Positions 52,667 through 61,702 of a stretch of DNA of 64,000 nt are shown here, piece by piece. The DNA is from Ardenticatenales bacterium (lineage in GTDB: Bacteria; Chloroflexota; Anaerolineae; Promineifilales; Promineifilaceae): positions 333,655 to 397,654 of the forward strand of contig JACKBL010000007.1 of assembly GCA_020634515.1 (NCBI GenBank), in the 5' to 3' direction. A program made the translations under genes and the position numbers. The notes below the pieces were generated by a model, which was given only the letters and a program-made list of their open reading frames with translations, was not told the origin of the DNA and ran no database searches. Position 1 is the first letter of the stretch. Each line of letters starts with the position of its first letter.

Positions 52667-54421
52667 ATGAGGAACGATGCCGCCATGCCTCCCCGCCGTG
52701 CCGCGTTCGTGGAAACGCTCCTGGTGGGCGGACTATACCTGCTGCTGACGGCGTTCCTCAGCCGGGGGATGTGGTCGGCGACGCGGCCGGTGCTGGTGGG
52801 GTTCGACAATGACGTGTACATCAATCCGTGGGCGGATTGGTGGACGGAGAAGGCGCTCACGGACCCCGACCTGTCGTTGTGGCATACAGATTACCTTTTT
52901 TATCCACGGGGGGCGGACCTGACGTACCATAGTTTTAGCCACCTGAACACGGCTGTTTCCCTGCTGCTGCGCCCATTGCTGGGGCGGATCAGGGCGTATA
53001 ATGTGGCGATTTTGCTGAATTATCCACTGGCGGCGCTGGCGATGTACCAGCTTGCCCGTTATTGGACTGGATCGCGGCGGGCGGCGGTGATTGCCGGCAT
53101 TATCTTCGCCTTCAACTCCCACAGCCTTTACCAGAGCTGCCACCCCGTCCTCGTCAGCATCTGGTGCTTCCCCTGGACCACCCTCTACCTCCTGCGCGCC
53201 CTGCGCGAAAACCGCCCGCGCCTGGCCGCCGTCGCCGCCATCTTCGTCTTCCTCGGCGCGGCAACAAGCACCATCCTTCTGTTCATGCTCATCCTTTGGA
53301 GCGGATTCCTCCTCCTCTACCTCCTGCTGGCGCGGGAATGGTCCCGCTCCTGGTGGCGTATCCTGCTCATCTACGTCGCCCTCAGTGGCCTGCTCGTGCT
53401 GCCGTTGACCGCGCACCAATTGGCGCAAGCCTTCGGCGCGGGCAACACCAACTTCCTCATCTCCCCCCTCAATTCCATCGTTTCCGACCTGATCGCCCCG
53501 CTGCTGCCGCACTGGTTCGTCTGGCTCAAGCGCGGCCTCTATTTCGGCATCATTCCGACCGCTCTGGCCTGGCTGGCGCGCAAGCAGTCGCCGCGCAGCC
53601 GCCTCTGGTACTGGCTCCTGCTGGTCGCTTACCTCTTGGGCATTGGTCCCGTGCCGACCTTGCTGGGCAGCAACCTGAACGTGGTACTGCCGTGGTCCAC
53701 CATCCTGGTGCCCATCCTGCGCAACACCTATCGCTTGAATATCCTGTTGGGACTGGCGCTGGCGATGCTGGCAGCGTTGGGGTGGCAGACGTTGCAGCAG
53801 CAAATACGGCAGCCGCGTCTGGCCTGGGTCGTGTGGGGCGTGACGCTGCTGCTGTTGGGCGCCGATTATCTGCCGCTGCCCATGCCCCGCGCGCCGGCGC
53901 AAGTGTCTGAGTTTTACACAACCTATCTGGCGGACGTGCCGGCAGATGTGCCTCTGGCGACGCTGCCCGTGGGGCGGCAGGTGGACAAATACTACTTGTA
54001 CTATCAGACGTATCATCAGCATTCGATTACTGGCGGGGTTATCTCTCGTGCCGGCATAAACACCTTCGCCTTCATTGACAACAATCCACTGCTGGCGGCC
54101 AGTCGCCTGGACGATGGTCGTCCCCTGCCTACGCCGGCGGCGGCGCGTGCGGGTGTGGAGCAGTTAGCGCGCCAGGGGGTTGGCTTCCTGGTGATTGCGC
54201 GCACTGCCGTGCCGCTGGAACCGGCGGATTACGAGTTTGACGCGGCGGCGTGGGAGAAGCTGATCCCGCTGCCGCCGGTGTTTGCGGATGCGTATCTGGT
54301 GGCTTATGATCTGCGCCCGTTGGCAACGACGATCCACGAAAATGGACGACAAACTGCCGGCGGGCAACGCTTTTCGGGCGAGCGGCTGGCTCGTCCGGCG
54401 AGGTATGGGAGGGCGTATTGA
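52667..54421 (+). CDS. Multi-pass membrane protein, glycosyltransferase-like (YfhO/GT39-like)
   Basis: The 584-residue protein has about twelve membrane helices and an N-terminal outer loop with acidic residues (GFDNDVYINPWADWWTEKAL, SLWHTDYLFYPRGADLTYHS), as in lipid-linked sugar transferases of the GT-C fold. The soluble C-terminus (about 430-580) contains ADVPLATLPVGRQVDKYYLY and VGFLVIARTAVPLEP. Start choice is unclear: GTG 52658, ATG 52667 and ATG 52685 are all in frame, and the last has AGGA 12 bases upstream. The next gene starts within its stop codon, so the two are coupled. The substrate is unknown. Confidence 0.6.
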   Translation: MRNDAAMPPRRAAFVETLLVGGLYLLLTAFLSRGMWSATRPVLVGFDNDVYINPWADWWTEKALTDPDLSLWHTDYLFYPRGADLTYHSFSHLNTAVSLLLRPLLGRIRAYNVAILLNYPLAALAMYQLARYWTGSRRAAVIAGIIFAFNSHSLYQSCHPVLVSIWCFPWTTLYLLRALRENRPRLAAVAAIFVFLGAATSTILLFMLILWSGFLLLYLLLAREWSRSWWRILLIYVALSGLLVLPLTAHQLAQAFGAGNTNFLISPLNSIVSDLIAPLLPHWFVWLKRGLYFGIIPTALAWLARKQSPRSRLWYWLLLVAYLLGIGPVPTLLGSNLNVVLPWSTILVPILRNTYRLNILLGLALAMLAALGWQTLQQQIRQPRLAWVVWGVTLLLLGADYLPLPMPRAPAQVSEFYTTYLADVPADVPLATLPVGRQVDKYYLYYQTYHQHSITGGVISRAGINTFAFIDNNPLLAASRLDDGRPLPTPAAARAGVEQLARQGVGFLVIARTAVPLEPADYEFDAAAWEKLIPLPPVFADAYLVAYDLRPLATTIHENGRQTAGGQRFSGERLARPARYGRAY

Positions 54422-55563
54422 GTCGATTGAAAATGCCGGCACGCATTCTCTTCGTCACACTGCTGGCGGCGGGCGTCGTCTGGCTGCATTGGCGGTTTGT
54501 CGTCACGCCGCTGGATTATGCCAACAAAGACTTCATGAGTCTGTGGACGGGGGGCAAGGCATTGTGGCGCGGCCTGAACCCGTATGATCCCGCCGTTTGG
54601 GGACCCCTGCGGGCCGAATATGGCAGCCGTTGGTTCCCAGACCCGCGCGCGCCCTTTCCCTTGTGGACATTTCTGTTGACGGCTCCGTTTGCGCTGCTGC
54701 CGCTGCCGTGGGCGGCGGCGGCCTGGCTCACGTTCGGGGAGGGGCTGCTGGCGCTGAGTCTGTTCTGGCTGTTACGGGAGCGGGAGCGCGCCACGCTCGC
54801 GCCGGTGGACCTGGGGTTGCTGGTGGTGGGGGCGTTTCTCTCGCCGGCCACGATCCTGGCGTTGATTAACGGGCAGTTGACGTTTGTGCTGCTGGCGTGT
54901 CTGGCGCTGGGCGTGGTTTATGCGGGGCGAGGGGAGGAGGGGCGTGCCGGCATTTTCCTCGCCGCCATCCTCCTCAAACCCAACCCCTTCATCCTCTTCG
55001 CCCCCCTGTTGGGATTATGGCTCCTTTGGCAACGGCGCTGGCGCACCATCGCCGCCGCCCTGCTCACCACCATTGTCCTGTTCCTCATCACCTGGCTCAT
55101 TCAACCCGGCTGGCTCTTCGACTGGCTGAATGTCACCGAAAAAGCCGCCGTCGTCACCATCACGCCCACCCTCTGGGGACTGGCGGCGGAGTGGGGCGGG
55201 TCCGCGTGGTGGCTGGTGGGGCTGCTGCTGACCATCGCGCTCACCGCCGGCGTGGGGCTGGCCGTTTTTCGCCCGCCGCGCCTGCCGGATGCCGCCGTTT
55301 ATGCGCTGGCGTTGGCGGCCTCCCTGTTGGTGACGCCCTACGTCTGGACGTATGAACATGTGTTGCTTTATTTGCCCTGGACGGCCTGGTATGCGCGTCA
55401 GTCCAGCGCCGGGCGCGCCCGTTTGGGCTGGCTGGCGCAGACGTTGCTCGTGCCCTGGGTCGTCTTTTTGCTGGCGGTGGTGCGCGTGAATGATGTGTAT
55501 GGTTTGGTTGTGCCGCTGCTGACGTTGTTGGTGGAAGTGGGAGGTATGAGGTATGAGGTATGA
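54418..55563 (+). CDS. GT87-family (DUF2029) membrane glycosyltransferase
   Basis: The 381-residue protein has about nine helices. The first loop contains DYANKDFMSLWTGGKALWRG followed by LNPYDPAVWGPLRAEYG, the signature of GT87 polyprenyl-phosphate-mannose alpha-mannosyltransferases, with DF-type acidic residue. ILALINGQLTFVLLACLALG and LKPNPFILFAPL also match the family. TTG 54418 is favoured since GGGAGGGCG precedes it; ATG 54433 is an alternative. It overlaps the preceding membrane gene by four bases. The end of the gene contains a short repeat of TATGAGG, which continues past the stop. Confidence 0.75.
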   Translation: MSRLKMPARILFVTLLAAGVVWLHWRFVVTPLDYANKDFMSLWTGGKALWRGLNPYDPAVWGPLRAEYGSRWFPDPRAPFPLWTFLLTAPFALLPLPWAAAAWLTFGEGLLALSLFWLLRERERATLAPVDLGLLVVGAFLSPATILALINGQLTFVLLACLALGVVYAGRGEEGRAGIFLAAILLKPNPFILFAPLLGLWLLWQRRWRTIAAALLTTIVLFLITWLIQPGWLFDWLNVTEKAAVVTITPTLWGLAAEWGGSAWWLVGLLLTIALTAGVGLAVFRPPRLPDAAVYALALAASLLVTPYVWTYEHVLLYLPWTAWYARQSSAGRARLGWLAQTLLVPWVVFLLAVVRVNDVYGLVVPLLTLLVEVGGMRYEV

Positions 55564-55702
55564 GGTATGAGGGGAGTCGTAGGGTTTGCGTTTTGCCGGC
55601 ATTTCCATGTGGTGATACTCTCAGGGGGAAGGTAGAAGGGTGAGGGCGGAAGGCAGAAGGATGCGCCTCGCCACTCGCCACTCATAACTATTGGAGAGAC
55701 TG

Positions 55703-56770
55703 ATGAAAGGATTGATTTTGAGCGGGGGGAAGGGGACGCGGTTGTATCCGCTGACGTATTCAAAGGCGAAGCAGTTGATTCCGGTGGCGAATAAACCGGT
55801 GCTGTTTCGCGTGATTGAGTCGATACGAGATGCCGGCATCATCGACATCGGCATCGTCGTGGGGCAAACCGCGCCGGAGATCATGGAAGCGGTCGGCGAC
55901 GGCGCGCGCTGGGGCGTCAAAATCACCTACATCCCCCAACCGGAGCCGAAAGGATTGGCCCACGCCGTCCACATCTCCGCCGACTTCCTCGGCGACGACC
56001 GGTTTGTCATGTTTCTGGGGGACAACGTCATTGAAGGTGGGATTAGTCCGTTAATTGCCGAATTTGCCGGCAGCGCCTGGAACAGCCAGATCGTCCTCAC
56101 CCGCATCGAACACCCGGAGCAGTACGGCGTCGCCGAACTCAACAGCGACGGCAGCATTAAGCGCCTCATCGAAAAACCGAAAGACCCGCCCAGCGACCTC
56201 GCCCTCGTGGGCATCTACATGTTCGACCACAACGTGCTGGAAGCGGTGCGGCGCATCAAGCCCTCCTGGCGCGACGAATACGAAATCACCGACGCCATTC
56301 AATGGCTCGTGGACCATCAATTCGCCGTCCATCCCTACATTCACGCGGGTTGGTGGATTGATACCGGACGCCCCGACGACATGCTGGAGGCCAACGACCT
56401 GGTCCTGGAAGAAATCGACTACCATATTGACGGCTTCGTAGACAGCGACAGCCAGGTAGGCCGCCGCGTCACTGTGGAGCGGGGCGCGGAAATCATCAAC
56501 AGCATCGTGCGCGGCCCGGCCATCATTGGCGAGAACACGCGCATCATCAACAGCTACATCGGCCCGTTCACCAGCATCTACCATCACGTCCTCGTGGAAA
56601 ACAGCGAGATCGAGCACTCCATCGTTCTGGAACACACCAAAATCCAGGACATCCAGGGGCGCATCCAGGACAGCCTGATTGGTCGCCACGCCACCATCAA
56701 CCGCTCCCCCAGCCGTCCCACCTCCCACAAACTCGCCCTGGGCGATTACAGTCAGGTGGGTATACTGTAA
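55703..56770 (+). CDS. rmlA: Glucose-1-phosphate thymidylyltransferase, long RmlA form
   Basis: The 355-residue enzyme makes dTDP-glucose from glucose-1-phosphate and dTTP, the first step to dTDP-sugars. The nucleotide-binding GLILSGGKGTRLYPLT is at residues 3-18, followed by KAKQLIPVANKP, FVMFLGDNVI (metal Asp) and IEKPKDPPSDLALVGIYMF. AGWWIDTGRPDDMLEAN closes the catalytic domain. The last 100 residues (IINSIVRGPAIIGENTRI and similar) are left-handed beta-helix hexapeptide turns, the long form found in archaea and actinobacterial secondary pathways. ATG 55703 with GGAGAG is preferred to 55691. It ends the glycan cluster; rmlBCD are not in the window. Confidence 0.9.
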   Translation: MKGLILSGGKGTRLYPLTYSKAKQLIPVANKPVLFRVIESIRDAGIIDIGIVVGQTAPEIMEAVGDGARWGVKITYIPQPEPKGLAHAVHISADFLGDDRFVMFLGDNVIEGGISPLIAEFAGSAWNSQIVLTRIEHPEQYGVAELNSDGSIKRLIEKPKDPPSDLALVGIYMFDHNVLEAVRRIKPSWRDEYEITDAIQWLVDHQFAVHPYIHAGWWIDTGRPDDMLEANDLVLEEIDYHIDGFVDSDSQVGRRVTVERGAEIINSIVRGPAIIGENTRIINSYIGPFTSIYHHVLVENSEIEHSIVLEHTKIQDIQGRIQDSLIGRHATINRSPSRPTSHKLALGDYSQVGIL

Positions 56771-56833
56771 CAAATTCGTATTGGACGGTTCCCGGCACTA
56801 TTGCAAATTACTTTGGGGTGACTACCAGCCTCT

Positions 56834-56860
56834 CAAGCAAGACCTGCCAGGTTTTGCTTG
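56834..56860. terminator. Hairpin terminator candidate after rmlA
   Basis: CAAGCAAGACCT pairs with AGGTTTTGCTTG (one G-T mismatch) around a short loop and is followed by TTTAC. It lies 65 bp after the rmlA stop. Confidence 0.5.
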
Positions 56861-56906
56861 TTTACGGGGCTGCTTCTCGACGAAATCTGGTGGGTCGAGG
56901 TTCGTA

Positions 56907-56976
56907 GTTCACTGAAAAAACCGGGTTTTTCGAGCATGTGTAAAAACCCGGTTTTGGGCCTTTTTTCAGTAGAGTC
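56907..56976 (+). repeat. Palindromic repeat, copy C (70 bp, loop deleted)
   Basis: It has both arms of the 97-bp repeat (GTTCACTGAAAAAACCGGG and TTTTTTCAGTAGAGTC) but lacks about 27 bp of the loop. It lies 31 bp upstream of the AAA ATPase gene. Confidence 0.85.
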
Positions 56977-57006
56977 GATATTTGTCATCTTGTGGAGGAT
57001 GGCGAC

Positions 57007-58227
57007 ATGTCAATGCATCCAGAAATTGCCCAAGAGAAAATCTCGGTTGAAGGCGGCTTAGGACCTTTCAAAGAGGAAATACCATTAGAGCTTCACATCA
57101 AGCCGCTGACTGTCTTCATTGGGCCACAAGGAACGGGCAAATCTTTGTTGAGCCAGCTCCTCTATTTTTTCCGTGACGCCCAATACCTCCTTTCTAATCA
57201 TTTTAGTCAGGAAAGCCCTGATGCCACTGTCAGGAAGGTCGTTGAAGGAATTCGCGCTGGAGAGTTGACGAATAGAGCTTTGGCTTCTTTTTTGACGACA
57301 CCCAAAGTGCGCGTCCACTACAGCAGCGAACGTGGCGATCAAAAAGAGATTGCTTTTTATCGGTCTAACCGTCAGATCAATCCCTTGTCTCCCTTCAAAA
57401 ACGATGTGGCGGCATGGTTACAGCAGGTGATCGATGATCCCTCCGTGTCAGGTAGATTGTTTGCGAAAGCGCTATTCGTGCCGGCGGAACGGACATTTTA
57501 TTCCCGGTTTATCAATGTTCGCCCGGCGCTTTTGGGGGAAAGCGCCCTTCCCATAACGATGCGGGAGTTCTCCAAGACGTTGAGTCGAGCGGCGGACACA
57601 CACCAGATGTGGCAGCGCGAGAGAGGAATTCCCCCGGAAGTTCAGCAAATTAACGATATTGTAGCGGCTGAGTTGGGTGGTCGCGCGACCATCGCTACGA
57701 GAGGACGTTTTGCGCGACAATGGCAATGGTTGCCGGAGAATAGCCAGCAACCTTTAGAAATTGAGATGGCTTCCTCAGGACAGATGGGGACCTGGCCACT
57801 TGTTTCCACTATTCAGGCTTTGTTGGGCTGGCCCGCTTCTCAGCGCCCCCAGTATATCCATATCGAAGAACCGGAAACGCATTTACATCCCGCTGCCCAG
57901 GTTGCCATTGTCAAGATGCTGGCTTTCCTTGTGAATCGTGGCTTCAAACTTGTCATTACAACGCACTCGCTAGAGCTTCTGTATGCCATTAACAATCTGA
58001 TACTGGCGTATCAACGTTTGGGCGAGAGCGAATTACAGAATGGGTTTCCATCCTCGCAAGTGCGATTGAATCCTGAGAATGTGATAGCTTACCTGTTTAC
58101 GGATGGCACGGCATATCCTGTTATGACGGAGTCAAGCCAAATAGATGAAGGGGTCTTAGGTCGGGTGCTGGGCAATCTGGAAATAGAGTTTAACCATTTG
58201 ATGGCCCATGGGATTCTGTGGGAATAG
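57007..58227 (+). CDS. AAA ATPase (AAA15/OLD-like), probable defence-type module
   Basis: The 406-residue protein starts at ATG 57007 with GGAGG eight bases upstream. Walker A VFIGPQGTGKSLLSQLLYFF is near residue 35, a signature-like MASSGQMGTWPLVSTIQALL near 253, Walker B YIHIEEPETHLHPAAQ near 283, and the switch motif LVITTHSLELLYAINNLILA near 318. This order and the long helical insertion are typical of AAA15/OLD-type ATPases, found in many two-gene phage-defence systems. The next gene overlaps or abuts its stop, so the two products probably work together. Base composition is lower in GC than the flanking housekeeping genes. Its homologue-like ATPase at the left end of the window is only distantly similar. 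Confidence 0.82.
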   Translation: MSMHPEIAQEKISVEGGLGPFKEEIPLELHIKPLTVFIGPQGTGKSLLSQLLYFFRDAQYLLSNHFSQESPDATVRKVVEGIRAGELTNRALASFLTTPKVRVHYSSERGDQKEIAFYRSNRQINPLSPFKNDVAAWLQQVIDDPSVSGRLFAKALFVPAERTFYSRFINVRPALLGESALPITMREFSKTLSRAADTHQMWQRERGIPPEVQQINDIVAAELGGRATIATRGRFARQWQWLPENSQQPLEIEMASSGQMGTWPLVSTIQALLGWPASQRPQYIHIEEPETHLHPAAQVAIVKMLAFLVNRGFKLVITTHSLELLYAINNLILAYQRLGESELQNGFPSSQVRLNPENVIAYLFTDGTAYPVMTESSQIDEGVLGRVLGNLEIEFNHLMAHGILWE

Positions 58228-58235
58228 GTGTGTTG

Positions 58236-58877
58236 ATGCCTTTGCCATGCAGCGGCCCCCAATTACCCGATATTCCTGCGGTCAGATGCCGGCAAGATGC
58301 ACAAAAACTGGCCGATTGCTGCCATTTCGTGGGAATTGATGATGAGATTTTACTCCATGAAGAGCAACAAGGTAGACCCTATTACTGGGTGGTTCTACAC
58401 GCGGATGACACGCCTTTGTGCGCTTGTCACCTGGAACAATATGCTAACTTGGCGGAGAGTGCCGGGGACTGGGTAGGGCGACGCGCGGATTACATGGCCT
58501 TGGGATGGTATGGGGGCGACTGTTACTTGCTGGTCATCGAACTGCGCGACATTCTCGTCAACGAGTGGCAGGGTGAGGACAAGCTCGATCAACTCGAAAA
58601 CTCTATTGCTCAAATCCTGGTCCATCTGAACGAGCAAGTCACCAATGTTGCCGTTTTCAATCAGGCGTGCGATCAACCAGAGCGTTACAAGGTTGCGGGA
58701 ATTGTCGTTGCGCCTGCCGGCATACGTGGTATCTCCCGTAGCAATTACACGCGGCGCATAGAAAATGCGACATACTCCGCCATTATTACCATGATGCCAT
58801 CAAATCGTGTCCGTGATTGCCGCATAACCTGGAGCGAATTGATGCTGACCATCACAGTTGCGGACAGGAGTTCGTGA
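58236..58877 (+). CDS. Uncharacterised partner of the AAA ATPase, possible PD-(D/E)XK-like fold
   Basis: I do not recognise this 213-residue family. ATG 58236 follows AGGTG; a GTG at 58218, overlapping the ATPase stop, is also possible. The central part reads GRRADYMALGWYGGDCYLLV then IELRD, a spacing of Asp, hydrophobic strand and E-x-R that is weakly like the core of a PD-(D/E)XK nuclease (D ... ExK). The N-terminal third has several Cys (CRQDAQKLADCC, CACHLEQY). The gene is tightly linked to the ATPase and ends five bases before dtd. A nuclease or sensor role would fit the pairing but is inference. Confidence 0.5.
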   Translation: MPLPCSGPQLPDIPAVRCRQDAQKLADCCHFVGIDDEILLHEEQQGRPYYWVVLHADDTPLCACHLEQYANLAESAGDWVGRRADYMALGWYGGDCYLLVIELRDILVNEWQGEDKLDQLENSIAQILVHLNEQVTNVAVFNQACDQPERYKVAGIVVAPAGIRGISRSNYTRRIENATYSAIITMMPSNRVRDCRITWSELMLTITVADRSS

Positions 58878-58882
58878 ACCTT

Positions 58883-59320
58883 ATGCGCGCTTTGTTGCAG
58901 CGGGTGCGTTCCGCCCGCGTCACGGTGGATGGCCGCGTGGTTGGGCAAATCGGGCCGGGGTTTGTCGTCTTCCTGGGCGTGACGCATAGCGACACGACGG
59001 CGGAGGCGGACTGGCTGGCGCAAAAAATCGTCGGGCTGCGCTTGTTTGAAGATGAGGCGGGCAAGTTTAACCGCTCGCTGGCGGACGTGGACGGCAGCTT
59101 GCTGGTGGTCTCCCAGTTCACGCTGTATGGGGATGCGCGCAAAGGTCGCCGCCCCTCGTTCACGGACGCGGCCCGCCCGGAGCAGGCGGAGCCGTTGGTG
59201 GACTATTTCGTGACGCAATGCCGGCATCTTGGCTTCACCGTGGCCACCGGTATCTTCGCCGCCTACATGCAAGTGGAAATCCACAACGACGGCCCCGTCA
59301 CCCTCATGCTGGAAAAATGA
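58883..59320 (+). CDS. dtd: D-aminoacyl-tRNA deacylase
   Basis: The 145-residue enzyme frees D-amino acids from mischarged tRNAs in the cytoplasm. Both active-site motifs are present: LLVVSQFTLYGDARKGRRPS (SQFTLYGD, about 76-88) and EIHNDGPVTLMLEK at the C-terminus (NDGPVT). The GIFAAYMQVEIHNDGP stretch is also family-typical, and the length is normal. ATG 58883 was chosen because the family begins MRALLQRV and GGAG precedes it. It lies five bases after the ATPase-partner gene, so it is probably read from the same transcript, although it is a housekeeping gene. Confidence 0.95.
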   Translation: MRALLQRVRSARVTVDGRVVGQIGPGFVVFLGVTHSDTTAEADWLAQKIVGLRLFEDEAGKFNRSLADVDGSLLVVSQFTLYGDARKGRRPSFTDAARPEQAEPLVDYFVTQCRHLGFTVATGIFAAYMQVEIHNDGPVTLMLEK

Positions 59321-59438
59321 ACTCCCCGAAATGCAAAAGGACGCGGACGAGCGCGGCAGAACGCAGATAAAAAACTCCGCGCAATCCGTGGACGGCTCAT
59401 CCGCCTTCATGTATCACGCCGGGGGAGCAACCGTGCCC

Positions 59439-60749
59439 ATGAACAGACACCAATCCATGACTCGCTATTTACTGCTCGTCCTCATCGTTGCCGGCATCCT
59501 GGCGGGATGTGGCGGCGCGTCCACCAACGCCACGCCCACCCCCTTCCCGCCACCCACGGATGCGCACACGGCCACCGTCGCCCCCACGGACGCGCCCACC
59601 ACCACCCCCGTGCCCTCGCCCGCCGCCGTTGCCGCGCTGCCCACGGCCACGCCGCCTCCCGCCTCGCCTACTTCCACGCCGCTGCCCAGCCCCACGCCCA
59701 CCTCCGGCCCGCTCAACGATCCCGTGCCCGCGCTGCCCAAAGGGGGCGCGTCTTGCCAGGATTACCCCTGCCCCGATGACGCCGCCGGCTGGGAGGCGCG
59801 TATCCAGGTTCCCCCCGGTTTTCACGTGCGCCACTTTGCCGTTGTTGCCGGCAATCCCAACAGCATCACCTTTGGCCCGGACGACCTCCTCTACATCGCC
59901 ACCATGCAGGGCGCGATCTGGACTCTGGACCCACAAGGCGAGGCCACCCTGTTTCAAGATGGCTTCGTCGTGCCCGTGGGGCTGGCCTTCCAGCCGGGCA
60001 CGGATCGTCTTTACGTCTCCAGCCGCGCCGGAGGGAGCGAGGCGCAAATTTCCGTCATCGCCGAGGGGGCGACGCAGCAGGTATTGGGCGGCATTCCCTG
60101 CTGCTACGCCGGGCTGCACGCCGCCAATGGCCTTGCTTTTGGCCCCGATGGATACGGCTACGTGGCCGTGGGCGCGCGCGCGGACCACGGGGAAGTGCTG
60201 GACACGGACCAACAAGACACGCTGCATCCGTGGGAAGCGAGCGTGCTACGCTTCAGCCCGGATGGTCAGGAAGTGGAGGTGTACGCGCAGGGGCTGCGCA
60301 ACGCTTACGACATCGCCTGGGACGCCAGTGGTAGGCTGTTTGCCGCCGATAATGCCCCCGACTTTGGTCCGCCGGACGAGTTTCACCTGGTGCTGCCGGG
60401 GAAGATGTACGGCTATCCGTGGTACGAGTGTGACACTTGCTTCCCCGCGCCCGCGGACGTGACCATTGAGCCGCCGTTGTACGAATTGCTCCCCCATGTG
60501 GCCCCCACGGGCATCACGGCGTACACGGCGGAGCAGTTCCCCGGCTATTACAACAACATATTCCTCGCACTGTGGAGCGCGTTTGAGGGGGCGCAAAAGA
60601 TAGTGCGTTTTGGTCCTGGCGGGGAGGGGATGACGGATTTTGCCACGGGGTTTGCCGAGCCTGCGGACGTGACGGTTGGCCCGGATGGCAGCCTGTATGT
60701 GGCGGATTGGGCCACGGGGGTGGTTTTCCGCATTTTTTACGGAGAATAG
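59439..60749 (+). CDS. Lipoprotein, glucose/sorbosone dehydrogenase-like (PQQ-type beta-propeller)
   Basis: The 436-residue protein has a lipoprotein signal (YLLLVLIVAGILAGC, lipobox LAGC) and a Thr/Pro/Ala linker to about residue 105. The rest is a six-bladed GSDH-type propeller: LAFQPGTDRLYVSSRAGG, LAFGPDGYGYVAVGARADHG, HPWEASVLRFSPDGQEVEVY, QGLRNAYDIAWDASGRLFAA. These are the characteristic turns of membrane-bound sugar dehydrogenases that use PQQ. It would sit outside the cell membrane and oxidise a sugar or aldose; the PQQ-binding Arg/Lys residues were not mapped. ATG 59439 or ATG 59457 may be the start. Confidence 0.8.
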   Translation: MNRHQSMTRYLLLVLIVAGILAGCGGASTNATPTPFPPPTDAHTATVAPTDAPTTTPVPSPAAVAALPTATPPPASPTSTPLPSPTPTSGPLNDPVPALPKGGASCQDYPCPDDAAGWEARIQVPPGFHVRHFAVVAGNPNSITFGPDDLLYIATMQGAIWTLDPQGEATLFQDGFVVPVGLAFQPGTDRLYVSSRAGGSEAQISVIAEGATQQVLGGIPCCYAGLHAANGLAFGPDGYGYVAVGARADHGEVLDTDQQDTLHPWEASVLRFSPDGQEVEVYAQGLRNAYDIAWDASGRLFAADNAPDFGPPDEFHLVLPGKMYGYPWYECDTCFPAPADVTIEPPLYELLPHVAPTGITAYTAEQFPGYYNNIFLALWSAFEGAQKIVRFGPGGEGMTDFATGFAEPADVTVGPDGSLYVADWATGVVFRIFYGE

Positions 60750-60853
60750 GGCGTGGACGGGTACGGATAAATCCAAATCTGCGAAATCTGCGAAATCTGT
60801 GATGGTTTTTGTCGCCTGTGTTTTCCGGGCGCGGGATGGGTATAATCAGGAGT

Positions 60854-61600
60854 ATGAATCTGGCTGCCATTGCCGGCAATTACGCTGCCGTACAAGACCG
60901 AATCGAACAAGCCGCGCGAAATGCCGGCAGAAACCCCCAAGAAATCACCCTCGTCGCCGTCACCAAAACCTGGCCCGCGGAAGTCGTGTTGGCGGCCTAC
61001 GAAGTGGGAATGCGCCACTTTGGCGAAAACCGCCCCGAAGAAATGGCTGCCAAACGACAGGCTGTCGAATCTGTACTGGGCGCGAACAGCGGTATCGTCT
61101 GGCACGGCATCGGAACCACGCAAAGCCGCAAAACCGAACTGGTCGCGGAAAGCGCGGATGTGTTTCATGCGCTTGACCGCTTGAAAATAGCCCGCCGCCT
61201 CTCGGTTCAATTGAGCGAACTGGGGCGCGAACTGCCCACCTTGCTGGAAGTTAACATCACCGGCGAGGCCAGCAAAGCCGGCTTTGACTGCACCCATTGG
61301 GAAACCGACCCGGCGCAACAAGACGCCTTGCTGGCGGCCATCGCCGAAATACGGCAACTGCCCGGCCTGAGTCTGTGCGGTCTGATGACGATGGCCCCCT
61401 GGGACGCGCCCCCCGCCGACCTCCACGCCACCTTTGCCCGCGCGCGGCGGCTGGCGCAATGGCTGACCGCCCACGCCCTACAAACAGATTGGCGCATCCT
61501 CTCCATGGGCATGACGGATGACTTCGAGATCGCCATCGCCGAAGGCGCCACGCACGTGCGCGTTGGGCGCGCCATCTTCGGCGAACGAGTGCGGCGATAA
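60854..61600 (+). CDS. yggS: YggS-family pyridoxal-phosphate homeostasis protein
   Basis: The 248-residue protein keeps free PLP balanced in the cytoplasm. ITLVAVTKTWPAEVV (about 31-45) supplies the PLP Lys, HFGENRPEEMAAK, WHGIGTTQSRK (the family usually has HFIGxLQxNK), and LSMGMTDDFEIAIAEGATHV then RVGRAIFG form the phosphate-binding end. The length is normal for the family. ATG 60854 follows AGGAG, with TATAAT at 60841-60846 just upstream, so the 5' leader is very short if that is the -10 box. The yggT gene follows 394 bp later; the ylmE-ylmG pairing is common near cell-division genes. Confidence 0.93.
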   Translation: MNLAAIAGNYAAVQDRIEQAARNAGRNPQEITLVAVTKTWPAEVVLAAYEVGMRHFGENRPEEMAAKRQAVESVLGANSGIVWHGIGTTQSRKTELVAESADVFHALDRLKIARRLSVQLSELGRELPTLLEVNITGEASKAGFDCTHWETDPAQQDALLAAIAEIRQLPGLSLCGLMTMAPWDAPPADLHATFARARRLAQWLTAHALQTDWRILSMGMTDDFEIAIAEGATHVRVGRAIFGERVRR

Positions 61601-61662
61601 CCATGCTTTCTGCCGTCATCCTTCTGCCTTTTTATCTGTATCCGCGTTCCACTTTTGCAGGG

Positions 61663-61681
61663 GGCGAGCTTCTAGCTCGCC
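61663..61681. repeat. Short palindrome (GGCGAGC/GCTCGCC), REP-like
   Basis: Arms of 7 bp around TTCTA, followed by CTAC. This resembles the other GTAGG...CCTAC palindromes in intergenic DNA. Confidence 0.55.
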
Positions 61682-61702
61682 CTACGTGGTATTCTCGAAG
61701 GA

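Noticed and set aside
57007..58877. ATPase and partner as the PARIS (AriA/AriB) or Septu system
   Set aside because: The partner shows neither a TOPRIM/DUF4435 pattern nor an HNH motif by eye.
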